Origin: an uncultured Erysipelotrichaceae bacterium
Lineage (GTDB): Bacteria > Bacillota_I > Bacilli_A > Erysipelotrichales > Erysipelotrichaceae
Reading direction: 5' to 3'
Length of the DNA stretch: 5,395 nucleotides
Assembly: GCA_902782505.1 (NCBI GenBank)
Contig: CACZNO010000117.1
Location: forward strand, 1 to 5,395
The notes under the pieces are model-generated. The model worked only from the letters and a program-made list of their open reading frames with translations. It made no database searches and was not told the origin of the DNA. A program made the position numbers and the translations under genes. This document shows, piece by piece, positions 1-5,395 of the stretch. The stretch's first letter is position 1. Every line of letters starts with the position of its first letter.

Positions 1-42
1 CATCCGGATCAGGCTCAGGGCTTTTCGCATACCTTTTCTCAT
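1..42 (-). CDS. 5' end of an unidentified minus-strand gene (partial)
   Basis: An ATG on the minus strand at 42-40 opens a frame that stays open to the window edge, giving 14 residues: MRKGMRKALSLIRM. The start is supported by an AGGTGA ribosome binding site 4 bases upstream and by a promoter-like pair further up, so this is probably a real gene transcribed away from def. The N-terminus is basic (R2, K3, R6, K7) and then turns hydrophobic (ALSLI). That would suit a signal peptide or a first membrane helix, but also many cytosolic proteins. A second in-frame ATG at 30-28 has a poorer ribosome binding site. The function cannot be told from 14 residues. Confidence 0.45.
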   Translation of the reverse strand, partial: MRKGMRKALSLIRM

Positions 43-46
43 CGTT

Positions 47-52
47 TCACCT
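47..52 (-). promoter_or_regulatory. Ribosome binding site of the partial minus-strand gene
   Basis: The minus strand reads AGGTGA here, 4 bases before the ATG at 42-40. It is the main reason to prefer that start over the in-frame ATG at 30-28. Confidence 0.45.
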
Positions 53-63
53 ATACATGTTCA

Positions 64-92
64 AGTATACCCTAAACCGCGGAAACTGTGTA
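64..92 (-). promoter_or_regulatory. Candidate sigma-A type promoter for the partial minus-strand gene
   Basis: On the minus strand, TACACA (92-87, 4 of 6 matches to TTGACA) and TATACT (69-64, 5 of 6 matches to TATAAT) are separated by 17 bases. Transcription would start near position 57, giving a leader of only about 15 bases that still includes the AGGTGA ribosome binding site. The geometry is good and the -35 box is modest. The call rests on consensus matching alone. Confidence 0.45.
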
Positions 93-97
93 GGTTT

Positions 98-111
98 TCC
101 GTCATGACGGA
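98..111. promoter_or_regulatory. Perfect 14-bp palindrome, candidate operator
   Basis: TCCGTCATGACGGA equals its own reverse complement over all 14 bases. It lies just upstream of the candidate -35 box of the leftward gene (87-92) and about 55 bases upstream of the candidate -35 box of def. There is no spacer for an RNA loop and no following U tract, so it looks more like a binding site for a dimeric regulator than a terminator. No matching regulator family is recognised and no second copy was noticed in the window. It could be a chance palindrome. Confidence 0.35.
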
Positions 112-164
112 GATTCATTTTGGGCGAAAACGGTTTCTTTTCACAAATCGTCATCAATTACGGG

Positions 165-194
165 TTGCGTTATGCGCCGTCTTTTTACTATAAT
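165..194 (+). promoter_or_regulatory. Candidate promoter of def-rnjA
   Basis: A perfect TATAAT -10 box at 189-194 is preceded by TTGCGT at 165-170 (3 of 6 matches to TTGACA) with an 18-base spacer. Transcription would start near 201, leaving a leader of about 45 bases that is rich in T. The -10 box is convincing; the -35 box is weak. It is the only good promoter seen upstream of def and would serve both def and rnjA. Confidence 0.6.
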
Positions 195-245
195 ATATTG
201 ACCGATTAGAAGTTTTTTCGTTTTTCGGATCAGAAAGGAAGTTCT

Positions 246-809
246 ATGCTGATCAATCAAAATACAATTCTGCTCGATACCCACAAGGCGTTACGCACCA
301 AATGTGAACCGGTGATTTTACCGTTAAGCGAGGAAGACCGATCCATACTGGAATCGATGATTTCCTATGTGCGCGATTCCCATGACGAGGAAAAACGCAA
401 GACGCAGGGTTTGCGCGCGGCAGTCGGTATTGCGGCTCCGCAGATCGGTATCACCAAGCAGATGATCGCCATCAGCATCGAAGGCGGCAAAGGCGAGAAA
501 GACCTCGAATATGCCCTGGTCAATCCGAAAATCATTTCCAACTCGGTCCAGCTAGCTTATCTCGAAGGCGGAGAGAGTTGTCTTTCCGTCGTTCCGGACC
601 GCGAGGGCTATGTCCCCCGCTACGCGCGTATTACCGTTAAGGGGTACGATTTATTGACGGACAGGGAAGTTACCCTGCGGTTGCGCCATTACCCGGCGAT
701 CGTTTTCCAGCACGAAATCGATCATTTATCCGGTACTTTATATTACGACCATATTGATAAACAGAATCCTTACAAGCCTCTTCCGGAGGACGCTGTTTGT
801 TTAGGTTAA
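246..809 (+). CDS. def: Peptide deformylase, type II
   Basis: A 187-residue cytosolic metalloenzyme that removes the formyl group from the N-terminal methionine of new proteins as they leave the ribosome. All three family motifs are visible: GIAAPQ (61-66), ESCLS (110-114) and HEIDH (156-160). From the family, C112, H156 and H160 bind the metal, E157 is the general base, and Q66 lines the active site. The long segment before motif 1 (SHDEEKRKTQGLR) and the stretch around 85-110 match the type II enzymes of Gram-positive bacteria, in both sequence style and length. The start has an AAAGGA ribosome binding site 6 bases upstream. Two oddities: motif 2 has Ser111 where EGCLS has Gly, and motif 1 reads AVG rather than GxG just before IAAPQ. 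All ligands remain, so it should be active. rnjA follows 36 bp downstream, probably in the same transcript. Confidence 0.95.
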   Translation: MLINQNTILLDTHKALRTKCEPVILPLSEEDRSILESMISYVRDSHDEEKRKTQGLRAAVGIAAPQIGITKQMIAISIEGGKGEKDLEYALVNPKIISNSVQLAYLEGGESCLSVVPDREGYVPRYARITVKGYDLLTDREVTLRLRHYPAIVFQHEIDHLSGTLYYDHIDKQNPYKPLPEDAVCLG

Positions 810-833
810 TAGTTTTTGCATTGTATTTTTAAG

Positions 834-840
834 AAAGGAG
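834..840 (+). promoter_or_regulatory. Ribosome binding site fixing the rnjA start
   Basis: AAAGGAG lies 5 bases before the ATG at 846. The frame is also open upstream to a TTG at 816, but that codon would place this ribosome binding site inside the coding sequence, so ATG 846 is preferred. Confidence 0.8.
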
Positions 841-845
841 AATCG

Positions 846-2627
846 ATGAACTCTCGTAACACGAACTGGGGCTTTCAGACGTCCCCGTCCAGTGATTTTT
901 TCGTGAATCGCGAAACGGACACTTTGGTGTACGCCATGGGCGGTTTGGGTGAAGTCGGCAAGAATATGTATTGCGTCGAGCACAAAGACGAAATCATCAT
1001 CATGGACTGCGGCGTGCGGTTCCCGGAAGAAGATCTTCTCGGCGTCGACTATGTCGTACCCGACTACACCTATCTTTCGAAAAACGCGGAAAAGATCAAA
1101 GCCCTGATCATCACCCACGGTCACGAAGACCATATCGGCGGCATTCCGTTCTTCTTACGTTCCTGCCCGTGTAAGATCATCTATGCTCCGCGCTTCGCTA
1201 TCTCATTGATTGAAAAGAAACTGGAAGAGCATCGCATGAACCGCGCCGTGAAACTGGTGGAAATCAACGGCGAATCCCGTATTACCACCCAGTATTTCCA
1301 TATCGGCTTCTTTGACACCATCCACTCGATCCCGGATTCCTTAGGCCTGATCGTGAATACACCGAACGGAACCATCGTGGAAACCGGCGACTTCAAATTC
1401 GACTTGACTCCGGTCGGGACCAATTCCGACTACCAGAAAATGGCTTATATGGGCGCCATCGGAACTACCCTTCTGATGTCCGACTCCACGAACTCCGGCG
1501 TCCGGGAATTCTCGCCGAGCGAGCGGGAAGTTTCCGCGTCGATTCTGGACGCGATGCGCCATACCTCGGGACGCTTGATCATCGCGACCTTCGCGTCCAA
1601 CGTCAACCGGGTCCAGCAGATCATCTCCAACGCCATTGAATGCGGACGGAAAATCTGTGTATTCGGACGCTCCATGATCAACGTCATCGACATCGGACGG
1701 CGTTTGGGCGTCATTACCGCACCGGAAGATGCGTTTGTGGAACCGGAAATGCTGGACAGTCTGCCGGCCAACAAGGTCTGTCTGATCTGCACCGGCACCC
1801 AGGGAGAACCGTTAGCCGCGTTAAGCCGCATCGCCAACGGAACCCACCGCTGGATCCGCATCATCCCGGGAGACACGGTCTTATTCTCGTCCAGCGTTAT
1901 TCCGGGGAACCAGGCGGCCATCGGCGCAATCATCAACAAGCTCTGCCGCATCGGGGCGATCATCGTCGACAACAACATCATCAACACTGTCCACACGACC
2001 GGACATGCTTCCTCGGAGGAACAGAAACTGATGATCCAGCTGACCAAACCGCAGTATTTCATGCCGATGCACGGGGAGTACAAGATGCTCAAACAGCACG
2101 CCATCAGCGCCACGGAAACCGGCATTGCGGACGATCACATCTTCTTAATGACCAACGGAGATGTCCTGGCGATGCGCGAAAAGAAAGTCTTCTTCACCAA
2201 CCTGCGCATTCCGACCGACGCGGTCTACGTAGACGGCAACGACATCAACGGCGTCGCGGCCGCGGTATTGAAAGACCGCAAGATCCTGGCGGATAACGGT
2301 ATGGTGGCGGTCATCGTCACGATCGACTCCCGCTACAACAAGATCCTCTGCCGTCCCAATATCGTCTCGCGCGGATTTGTCTTCATCAAGAAGAACCAGG
2401 AACTCTTACGCGACGCGGAAATCGTCGTCTACAACGCATTGGCGAAACGGCTGTTACAGAAGACGACGTTCGGCGATCTCAAGACCACGATCAAGACGAC
2501 GCTGGAACCCTACTTCTACCAGAAAACCCACCGCTCCCCGATCATCATTCCGGTCATCCTGAATATGCGGGCGGCGATGGACCGGAACGCCGTAAAACCG
2601 CGGTCCGCCTACTTACCCAAAGGATAA
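846..2627 (+). CDS. rnjA: Ribonuclease J (J1-like)
   Basis: A 593-residue metallo-beta-lactamase/beta-CASP nuclease. Family members combine 5'-3' exonuclease and endonuclease activity in mRNA decay and rRNA maturation in the cytosol. The signature HGHEDH is at 91-96. The other expected zinc ligands follow: H160 (IHSIPDS), D182 (ETGDFKFD) and H409 (PMHGEY). The beta-CASP part starts with D213 (SDSTNSG), contains GTQGEPLAALSRIANGTHR (316-334) and ends with the TTGHAS segment around H387. The C-terminal domain (about 455-570) has the usual DRKILADNGM and SRGFVF stretches. From memory, Bacillus J1 is about 555 residues; this protein has roughly 18 extra at the N-terminus and about 20 extra after the IPVIL segment (a basic tail, RAAMDRNAVKPRS). 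N254 stands where I recall a beta-CASP motif B histidine in J1. J1 rather than J2 is inferred from overall resemblance. Confidence 0.93.
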   Translation: MNSRNTNWGFQTSPSSDFFVNRETDTLVYAMGGLGEVGKNMYCVEHKDEIIIMDCGVRFPEEDLLGVDYVVPDYTYLSKNAEKIKALIITHGHEDHIGGIPFFLRSCPCKIIYAPRFAISLIEKKLEEHRMNRAVKLVEINGESRITTQYFHIGFFDTIHSIPDSLGLIVNTPNGTIVETGDFKFDLTPVGTNSDYQKMAYMGAIGTTLLMSDSTNSGVREFSPSEREVSASILDAMRHTSGRLIIATFASNVNRVQQIISNAIECGRKICVFGRSMINVIDIGRRLGVITAPEDAFVEPEMLDSLPANKVCLICTGTQGEPLAALSRIANGTHRWIRIIPGDTVLFSSSVIPGNQAAIGAIINKLCRIGAIIVDNNIINTVHTTGHASSEEQKLMIQLTKPQYFMPMHGEYKMLKQHAISATETGIADDHIFLMTNGDVLAMREKKVFFTNLRIPTDAVYVDGNDINGVAAAVLKDRKILADNGMVAVIVTIDSRYNKILCRPNIVSRGFVFIKKNQELLRDAEIVVYNALAKRLLQKTTFGDLKTTIKTTLEPYFYQKTHRSPIIIPVILNMRAAMDRNAVKPRSAYLPKG

Positions 2628-2655
2628 AGACAGGTGCGCCTGTCTTTTCTTATTC
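2626..2655 (+). terminator. Intrinsic terminator of def-rnjA
   Basis: A perfect 9-bp stem (AAAGACAGG at 2626-2634 with CCTGTCTTT at 2639-2647) closes a 4-base loop, TGCG, and is followed by a T-rich run. The stem begins inside the rnjA stop codon (TAA 2625-2627), so there is no spacer between coding sequence and terminator. It ends the def-rnjA transcript and implies a separate promoter for the next gene. Confidence 0.85.
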
Positions 2656-2664
2656 GTGCAGAAA

Positions 2665-2673
2665 TGATAAAAT
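2665..2673 (+). promoter_or_regulatory. Extended -10 promoter of the phosphoesterase-like gene
   Basis: TGATAAAAT is an extended -10 element: TG, one base, then TAAAAT at 2668-2673 (5 of 6 matches to TATAAT). The region where a -35 box would fall (about 2645-2650) is the T run of the preceding terminator and gives only a weak match. Initiation near 2680 would leave a leader of about 17 bases. Confidence 0.55.
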
Positions 2674-2683
2674 ATGTACCCGT

Positions 2684-2689
2684 AAGGAG
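2684..2689 (+). promoter_or_regulatory. Ribosome binding site fixing the phosphoesterase-like gene start
   Basis: AAGGAG lies 7 bases before the ATG at 2697. The frame extends upstream to a GTG at 2634, but that codon lies within the rnjA terminator hairpin and upstream of the likely transcription start, so ATG 2697 is chosen. Confidence 0.8.
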
Positions 2690-2696
2690 TACGCGT

Positions 2697-3548
2697 ATGA
2701 AAACTTCGTTGAAAAACCGCTGGTTCATCCTGTTGGGAATCGCGTTCGTGATCATGGCTGCCGGAATCGCACTGGATTCCGTCTTCTTTTCCGCGTACCG
2801 TCTGAACCTGCGCTACGAAACGGTTTCCGGATCCCGCATTCCTTCTTCGCATAACGGCATGTCCATCGTCTGTTTCGGCGATCTGGAATACGGAACCTAC
2901 ATGGATAAGAAGCGCATGACCAATCTCGTGGAAACCGTCAACCGTCTTTCCCCGGATACCATCGTATTCCTGGGAGATCTGTATGACCGGGCTTATACCC
3001 CAACCGAAGAGGAAGAAGCGGAATTCGTCAAACTGTTAAGCACCCTGCGCGCGCCGGAAGGAAAATTCGCCGTCCTGGGTGAAATGGACCGTGCCCGCAG
3101 CGAAGCCATTGTCAAGGATCTGACCAGCGCCGGATTCGAAGTGCTGGAAAACGAAGCGATCCAGATCCATCACGGCGCCAACGAGTATATCGATCTGGTC
3201 GGTTTCAACGTCAACACCGTCGATCAGTATACGGTATCCTCCATGTATGCGGGACTGGAAAGCGAAGTCTTCAAAATTGTCGTTTCCCATTCCGCCGATA
3301 TCGCGGACAACCTCCCCGTCGCCAGTACCGACTGGGTGATCGGAGCCAACGCCCACAGTTACCAGACCCGCTTCCCGTTATTTGAGTCCTTCGTGAAGGA
3401 TGAAACATCCAACCGCTACACTCCGGGCAAGCACATCGTAGACAACACCGTGATCTACGCCTCCTACGGGGTCGGGACCACGAAAAACGACCGGCGGTTA
3501 TTCGCCGATCCGGAAATCCTGGTACTGAAGCTGTCTCCTTCGAAATAA
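2697..3548 (+). CDS. Membrane-anchored metallophosphoesterase-like protein with altered active site
   Basis: A 283-residue protein resembling the YkuE-type calcineurin-like phosphoesterases. Residues 9-31 form one hydrophobic helix after a basic start (K3, K6, R8), so the rest probably lies outside the cytoplasmic membrane. Landmarks appear in family order: GDLE (61-64), GDLYD (93-97) after PDTIVF, GEMD (128-131) after GKFAVL, SH (197-198), ANAH (217-220) after TDWVIG, and a C-terminal GVGTTKNDRRLFADPEI. Conserved ligands are D62, D94, H198 and H220. Changed ones, against DxH, GNHD and GHxH, are E64 for His, E129-M130 for Asn-His, and N218 for His; the usual GGQ after GHxH is also lost. Three of the changed positions still carry residues able to bind metal. 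It may be an enzyme with altered metal use or an inactive binding protein; its substrate is unknown. It is transcribed alone, between two terminators. Confidence 0.75.
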   Translation: MKTSLKNRWFILLGIAFVIMAAGIALDSVFFSAYRLNLRYETVSGSRIPSSHNGMSIVCFGDLEYGTYMDKKRMTNLVETVNRLSPDTIVFLGDLYDRAYTPTEEEEAEFVKLLSTLRAPEGKFAVLGEMDRARSEAIVKDLTSAGFEVLENEAIQIHHGANEYIDLVGFNVNTVDQYTVSSMYAGLESEVFKIVVSHSADIADNLPVASTDWVIGANAHSYQTRFPLFESFVKDETSNRYTPGKHIVDNTVIYASYGVGTTKNDRRLFADPEILVLKLSPSK

Positions 3549-3551
3549 TCA

Positions 3552-3585
3552 AAAAAGAGATGCGAATCGCATCTCTTTTTGTTTT
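3552..3585. terminator. Bidirectional terminator between convergent genes
   Basis: A 13-bp perfect stem (3552-3564 with 3568-3580) closes a 3-base loop, AAT. It has A residues on its left flank and T residues on its right, so a U tract follows the hairpin in both directions. It lies 3 bases after the stop of the phosphoesterase-like gene (TAA 3546-3548) and directly after the leuS stop (complement of 3584-3586), so it should end both transcripts. Confidence 0.9.
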
Positions 3586-5395
3586 ACCTGACAACGATGT
3601 TGATGATCTTGCCCGGGACATAGATGATCTTGACGATCGTCTTGCCTTCCATCTGCGCCCATACGGTCGGGATCTTCTTCGCGGCTTCCAGGGCTTCCTC
3701 TTCGGTGGCGCCTTTGGCGACTTCTGCGACGCCGCGGTTCTTGCCGTTGACGTTGGTCGCCAGTTTGACGGTATCCGTTACGAGATATTTCGGATCATAG
3801 GACGGCCATTTCGTGTACATGATCGTCTCTTTGTTTCCGAAGACCTGTTCGTTGATTTCTTCCGCCATATGCGGTGCGTAACAGGAGAGAATCTGTAACA
3901 ATCCGTACGCATACTCTTCGTAGATCGTATCGGCCTTGTAACAGTCATTGACGAACACCATCATGGCGCTGATGGCGGTATTCAGACGGATTCCTTCGAT
4001 GTCTTCCGTGCACTTTTTCACCATCGCATGGTACGAACGGTCTAAGGAATGATCGTTTTCCTTGGTCAGCTTGCCGGATTCGGTATACATTCTCCAGACC
4101 CGTTCCAGCCACTTGCGCGCGCCGTCCATGCCCTGGGTGCTCCATGGCAAAGAAGCTTCCAGAGGGCCCATGAACATTTCATACACTCTTAATGCATCCG
4201 CACCGTGGGATTCGATCAATTCATCCGGGTTGATGACGTTGCCCATCGACTTGGACATCTTGACGCCGTTTTCACCTAAGATCATGCCCTGATGGAACAG
4301 TTTCTGGAACGGCTCCTTGGAATCCACCACGCCGATATCGTGCAAGAATTTGTACCAGAACCGCGCATACAGAAGATGTAATACCGCGTGTTCCGCGCCG
4401 CCGACGTATAAGTCGACCGGCAGCCAGTGATCCAGCAATTCCTTATCGCCGATAGCTTTGTCATTCTGCGGATCGATATACCGCATGAAGTACCAACAGC
4501 TCCCCGCCCATTGCGGCATCGTGTTGGTTTCACGGATTCCTTCCATGCCGTCAATCGTCACATGGAGCCAGTCTTCGCAATTGGCCAAAGGACTCTGTCC
4601 GTCATCCGAAGGCTGGTAGTTATCGGTCGCCGGCAATTCCAGCGGCAGATCGCTTTCGTGCACCGTGCGCATCGTTCCGTCGGCCATATGTACGATCGGG
4701 ATCGGTTCGCCCCAGTATCTCTGACGGCTGAATAACCAGTCGCGCAGCTTGTAGGTCGTTTTCGCGTTTCCGCAATGGTGCTCGTTCAGCCATTCGATCA
4801 TGCGGGCGATGCCGTCTTCTTTTCCAAGACCGTCGAGGAATGCGGAATTGAAGTGCGGTCCGTCACCGGTGAACGCTTCCGTTTCGATATCGCCGCCCTT
4901 TAAGACCGGGATGATCGGCAGTCCGAATTTCTTCGCGAACTCATAGTCTCTCTGATCATGGGCCGGAACCGCCATGATTGCGCCGGCGCCGTAGCTCGCC
5001 AGTACATAGTCCGAGATCCAGATCGGAATTTCTTTTCCGTTGACCGGATTGATCGCGTACGCACCGGTGAACACACCGGTTTTTTCCTTGTTCAGCGAAG
5101 TGCGTTCCAGTTCGGACTTGCGGGACGCTTCTTCTCTGTACGCTTCCACCGCAGCCTTGTATTCCGGTGCGGTGATTTCCATGACGAACGGATGTTCCGG
5201 AGATAATACACAATACGTTGCGCCGAACAAGGTGTCGGGACGGGTCGTAAAGACCGTGAACTCCTTATCGGTTCCGGCAATACGGAAGATGACATCCGCG
5301 CCGGTGGATTTGCCGATCCAGTTGCGCTGCATATCCAGCGTGGATTTCGGCCAGTCCAGCGTGTCCAGATCGTTTAACAGTTCTTCCGCGTACGC
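3584..5395 (-). CDS. leuS: Leucyl-tRNA synthetase (partial, N-terminus beyond the window)
   Basis: The frame is open from the window edge at 5395, giving 603 residues that begin [18 protein letters not shown]; the Met at 5332 is internal, not the start. The enzyme charges tRNA-Leu with leucine in the cytosol. Visible in order, numbered within this fragment: the MQRNWIGKS junction (22-30); the CP1 editing domain, with FTTRPDT (49-55) and AHDQRD (145-150), D147 corresponding to the editing aspartate; [14 protein letters not shown], re-entering the catalytic core; [16 protein letters not shown]; and KMSKS (379-383, DNA 4261-4247). An anticodon-binding helical domain follows, then the C-terminal domain ending [16 protein letters not shown]. 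Only three residues separate GMILGE from KMSKS, so the insert E. coli carries there is absent, as in Bacillus. About 200 residues, including HIGH, lie outside the window. No frameshift or missing editing residue is seen. Confidence 0.97.
   Translation of the reverse strand, partial: AYAEELLNDLDTLDWPKSTLDMQRNWIGKSTGADVIFRIAGTDKEFTVFTTRPDTLFGATYCVLSPEHPFVMEITAPEYKAAVEAYREEASRKSELERTSLNKEKTGVFTGAYAINPVNGKEIPIWISDYVLASYGAGAIMAVPAHDQRDYEFAKKFGLPIIPVLKGGDIETEAFTGDGPHFNSAFLDGLGKEDGIARMIEWLNEHHCGNAKTTYKLRDWLFSRQRYWGEPIPIVHMADGTMRTVHESDLPLELPATDNYQPSDDGQSPLANCEDWLHVTIDGMEGIRETNTMPQWAGSCWYFMRYIDPQNDKAIGDKELLDHWLPVDLYVGGAEHAVLHLLYARFWYKFLHDIGVVDSKEPFQKLFHQGMILGENGVKMSKSMGNVINPDELIESHGADALRVYEMFMGPLEASLPWSTQGMDGARKWLERVWRMYTESGKLTKENDHSLDRSYHAMVKKCTEDIEGIRLNTAISAMMVFVNDCYKADTIYEEYAYGLLQILSCYAPHMAEEINEQVFGNKETIMYTKWPSYDPKYLVTDTVKLATNVNGKNRGVAEVAKGATEEEALEAAKKIPTVWAQMEGKTIVKIIYVPGKIINIVVR

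Noticed and set aside
77..82. CCGCGG palindrome between the leftward -35 and -10 boxes
   Set aside because: Six-base palindromes are common by chance and nothing extends it.
214..227. Tandem TTTTTCG repeat in the def leader, considered as a riboswitch or attenuator element
   Set aside because: Only two 7-base units are present, with no stable stem and no terminator-like hairpin before the def start. It is best explained as AT-rich leader sequence.
810..845. Possible separate promoter or small gene (such as rpoY) between def and rnjA
   Set aside because: The gap is 36 bp, too short for rpoY, and holds no convincing -35/-10 pair; only the rnjA ribosome binding site is clear.
1445..2125. Long open frame (226 codons) on the minus strand, antisense to rnjA
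   Set aside because: It lies wholly within a well-supported RNase J coding sequence, has no recognisable motif, and its Met/Ser-rich composition is what a codon-biased gene gives on its opposite strand.
1640..2296. A 218-codon plus-strand frame inside rnjA
   Set aside because: It is a frame-shifted reading of RNase J, rich in Arg, His and Gln, with no family motif. The GC bias of the real gene explains the absence of stops.
3560..3898. A 112-codon plus-strand frame opposite the end of leuS
   Set aside because: It starts inside the terminator hairpin and runs antisense through the conserved C-terminal domain of leucyl-tRNA synthetase. Its Asp/Phe-rich composition is an antisense artefact.
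5330..5332. ATG as a possible start of leuS
   Set aside because: The frame stays open upstream to the window edge and encodes expected LeuRS sequence ([13 protein letters not shown] leading into MQRNWIGKS), so this Met is internal.

Overview
The window reads as ordinary chromosome of a low-to-mid GC Bacillota (Firmicutes) relative, with moderately GC-rich coding sequence and AT-rich intergenic sequence. The support is a type II (Gram-positive style) peptide deformylase, a J1-like RNase J, a Bacillus-type leucyl-tRNA synthetase without the insert E. coli carries before KMSKS, strong AGGAG-type ribosome binding sites, TATAAT-like promoters and U-tailed intrinsic terminators. An Erysipelotrichia-like lineage is possible, but this is an impression from protein style and not a demonstrated placement.

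Layout. Positions 1-42 hold the first 14 codons of a minus-strand gene that leaves the window. Positions 43-245 are a divergent intergenic region with a candidate promoter for each direction and a perfect 14-bp palindrome. A plus-strand pair follows: def (246-809, peptide deformylase) and rnjA (846-2627, ribonuclease J). They are 36 bp apart with no terminator between them, so they are probably co-transcribed. A hairpin terminator starts inside the rnjA stop codon, and an extended -10 promoter sits right behind it. That promoter serves a membrane-anchored metallophosphoesterase-like protein (2697-3548). The protein keeps the fold's landmarks but has replaced several metal-binding and catalytic residues. 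A 13-bp hairpin at 3552-3580, with A and T tracts on opposite sides, ends this gene and also the convergent leuS. leuS (leucyl-tRNA synthetase) fills the minus strand from 3584 to the window edge and lacks its N-terminal quarter.

Functionally, three genes are core gene expression: N-terminal deformylation of new proteins, mRNA/rRNA processing and decay, and tRNA charging. def near rnjA resembles a neighbourhood known from Bacillus. The phosphoesterase-like gene is the least ordinary element. I see no mobile element, CRISPR array, tRNA, rRNA or clear accessory system, and nothing that amounts to a new multi-gene system. The most useful leads are the altered active site of the phosphoesterase-like protein and the palindrome in the divergent intergenic region.
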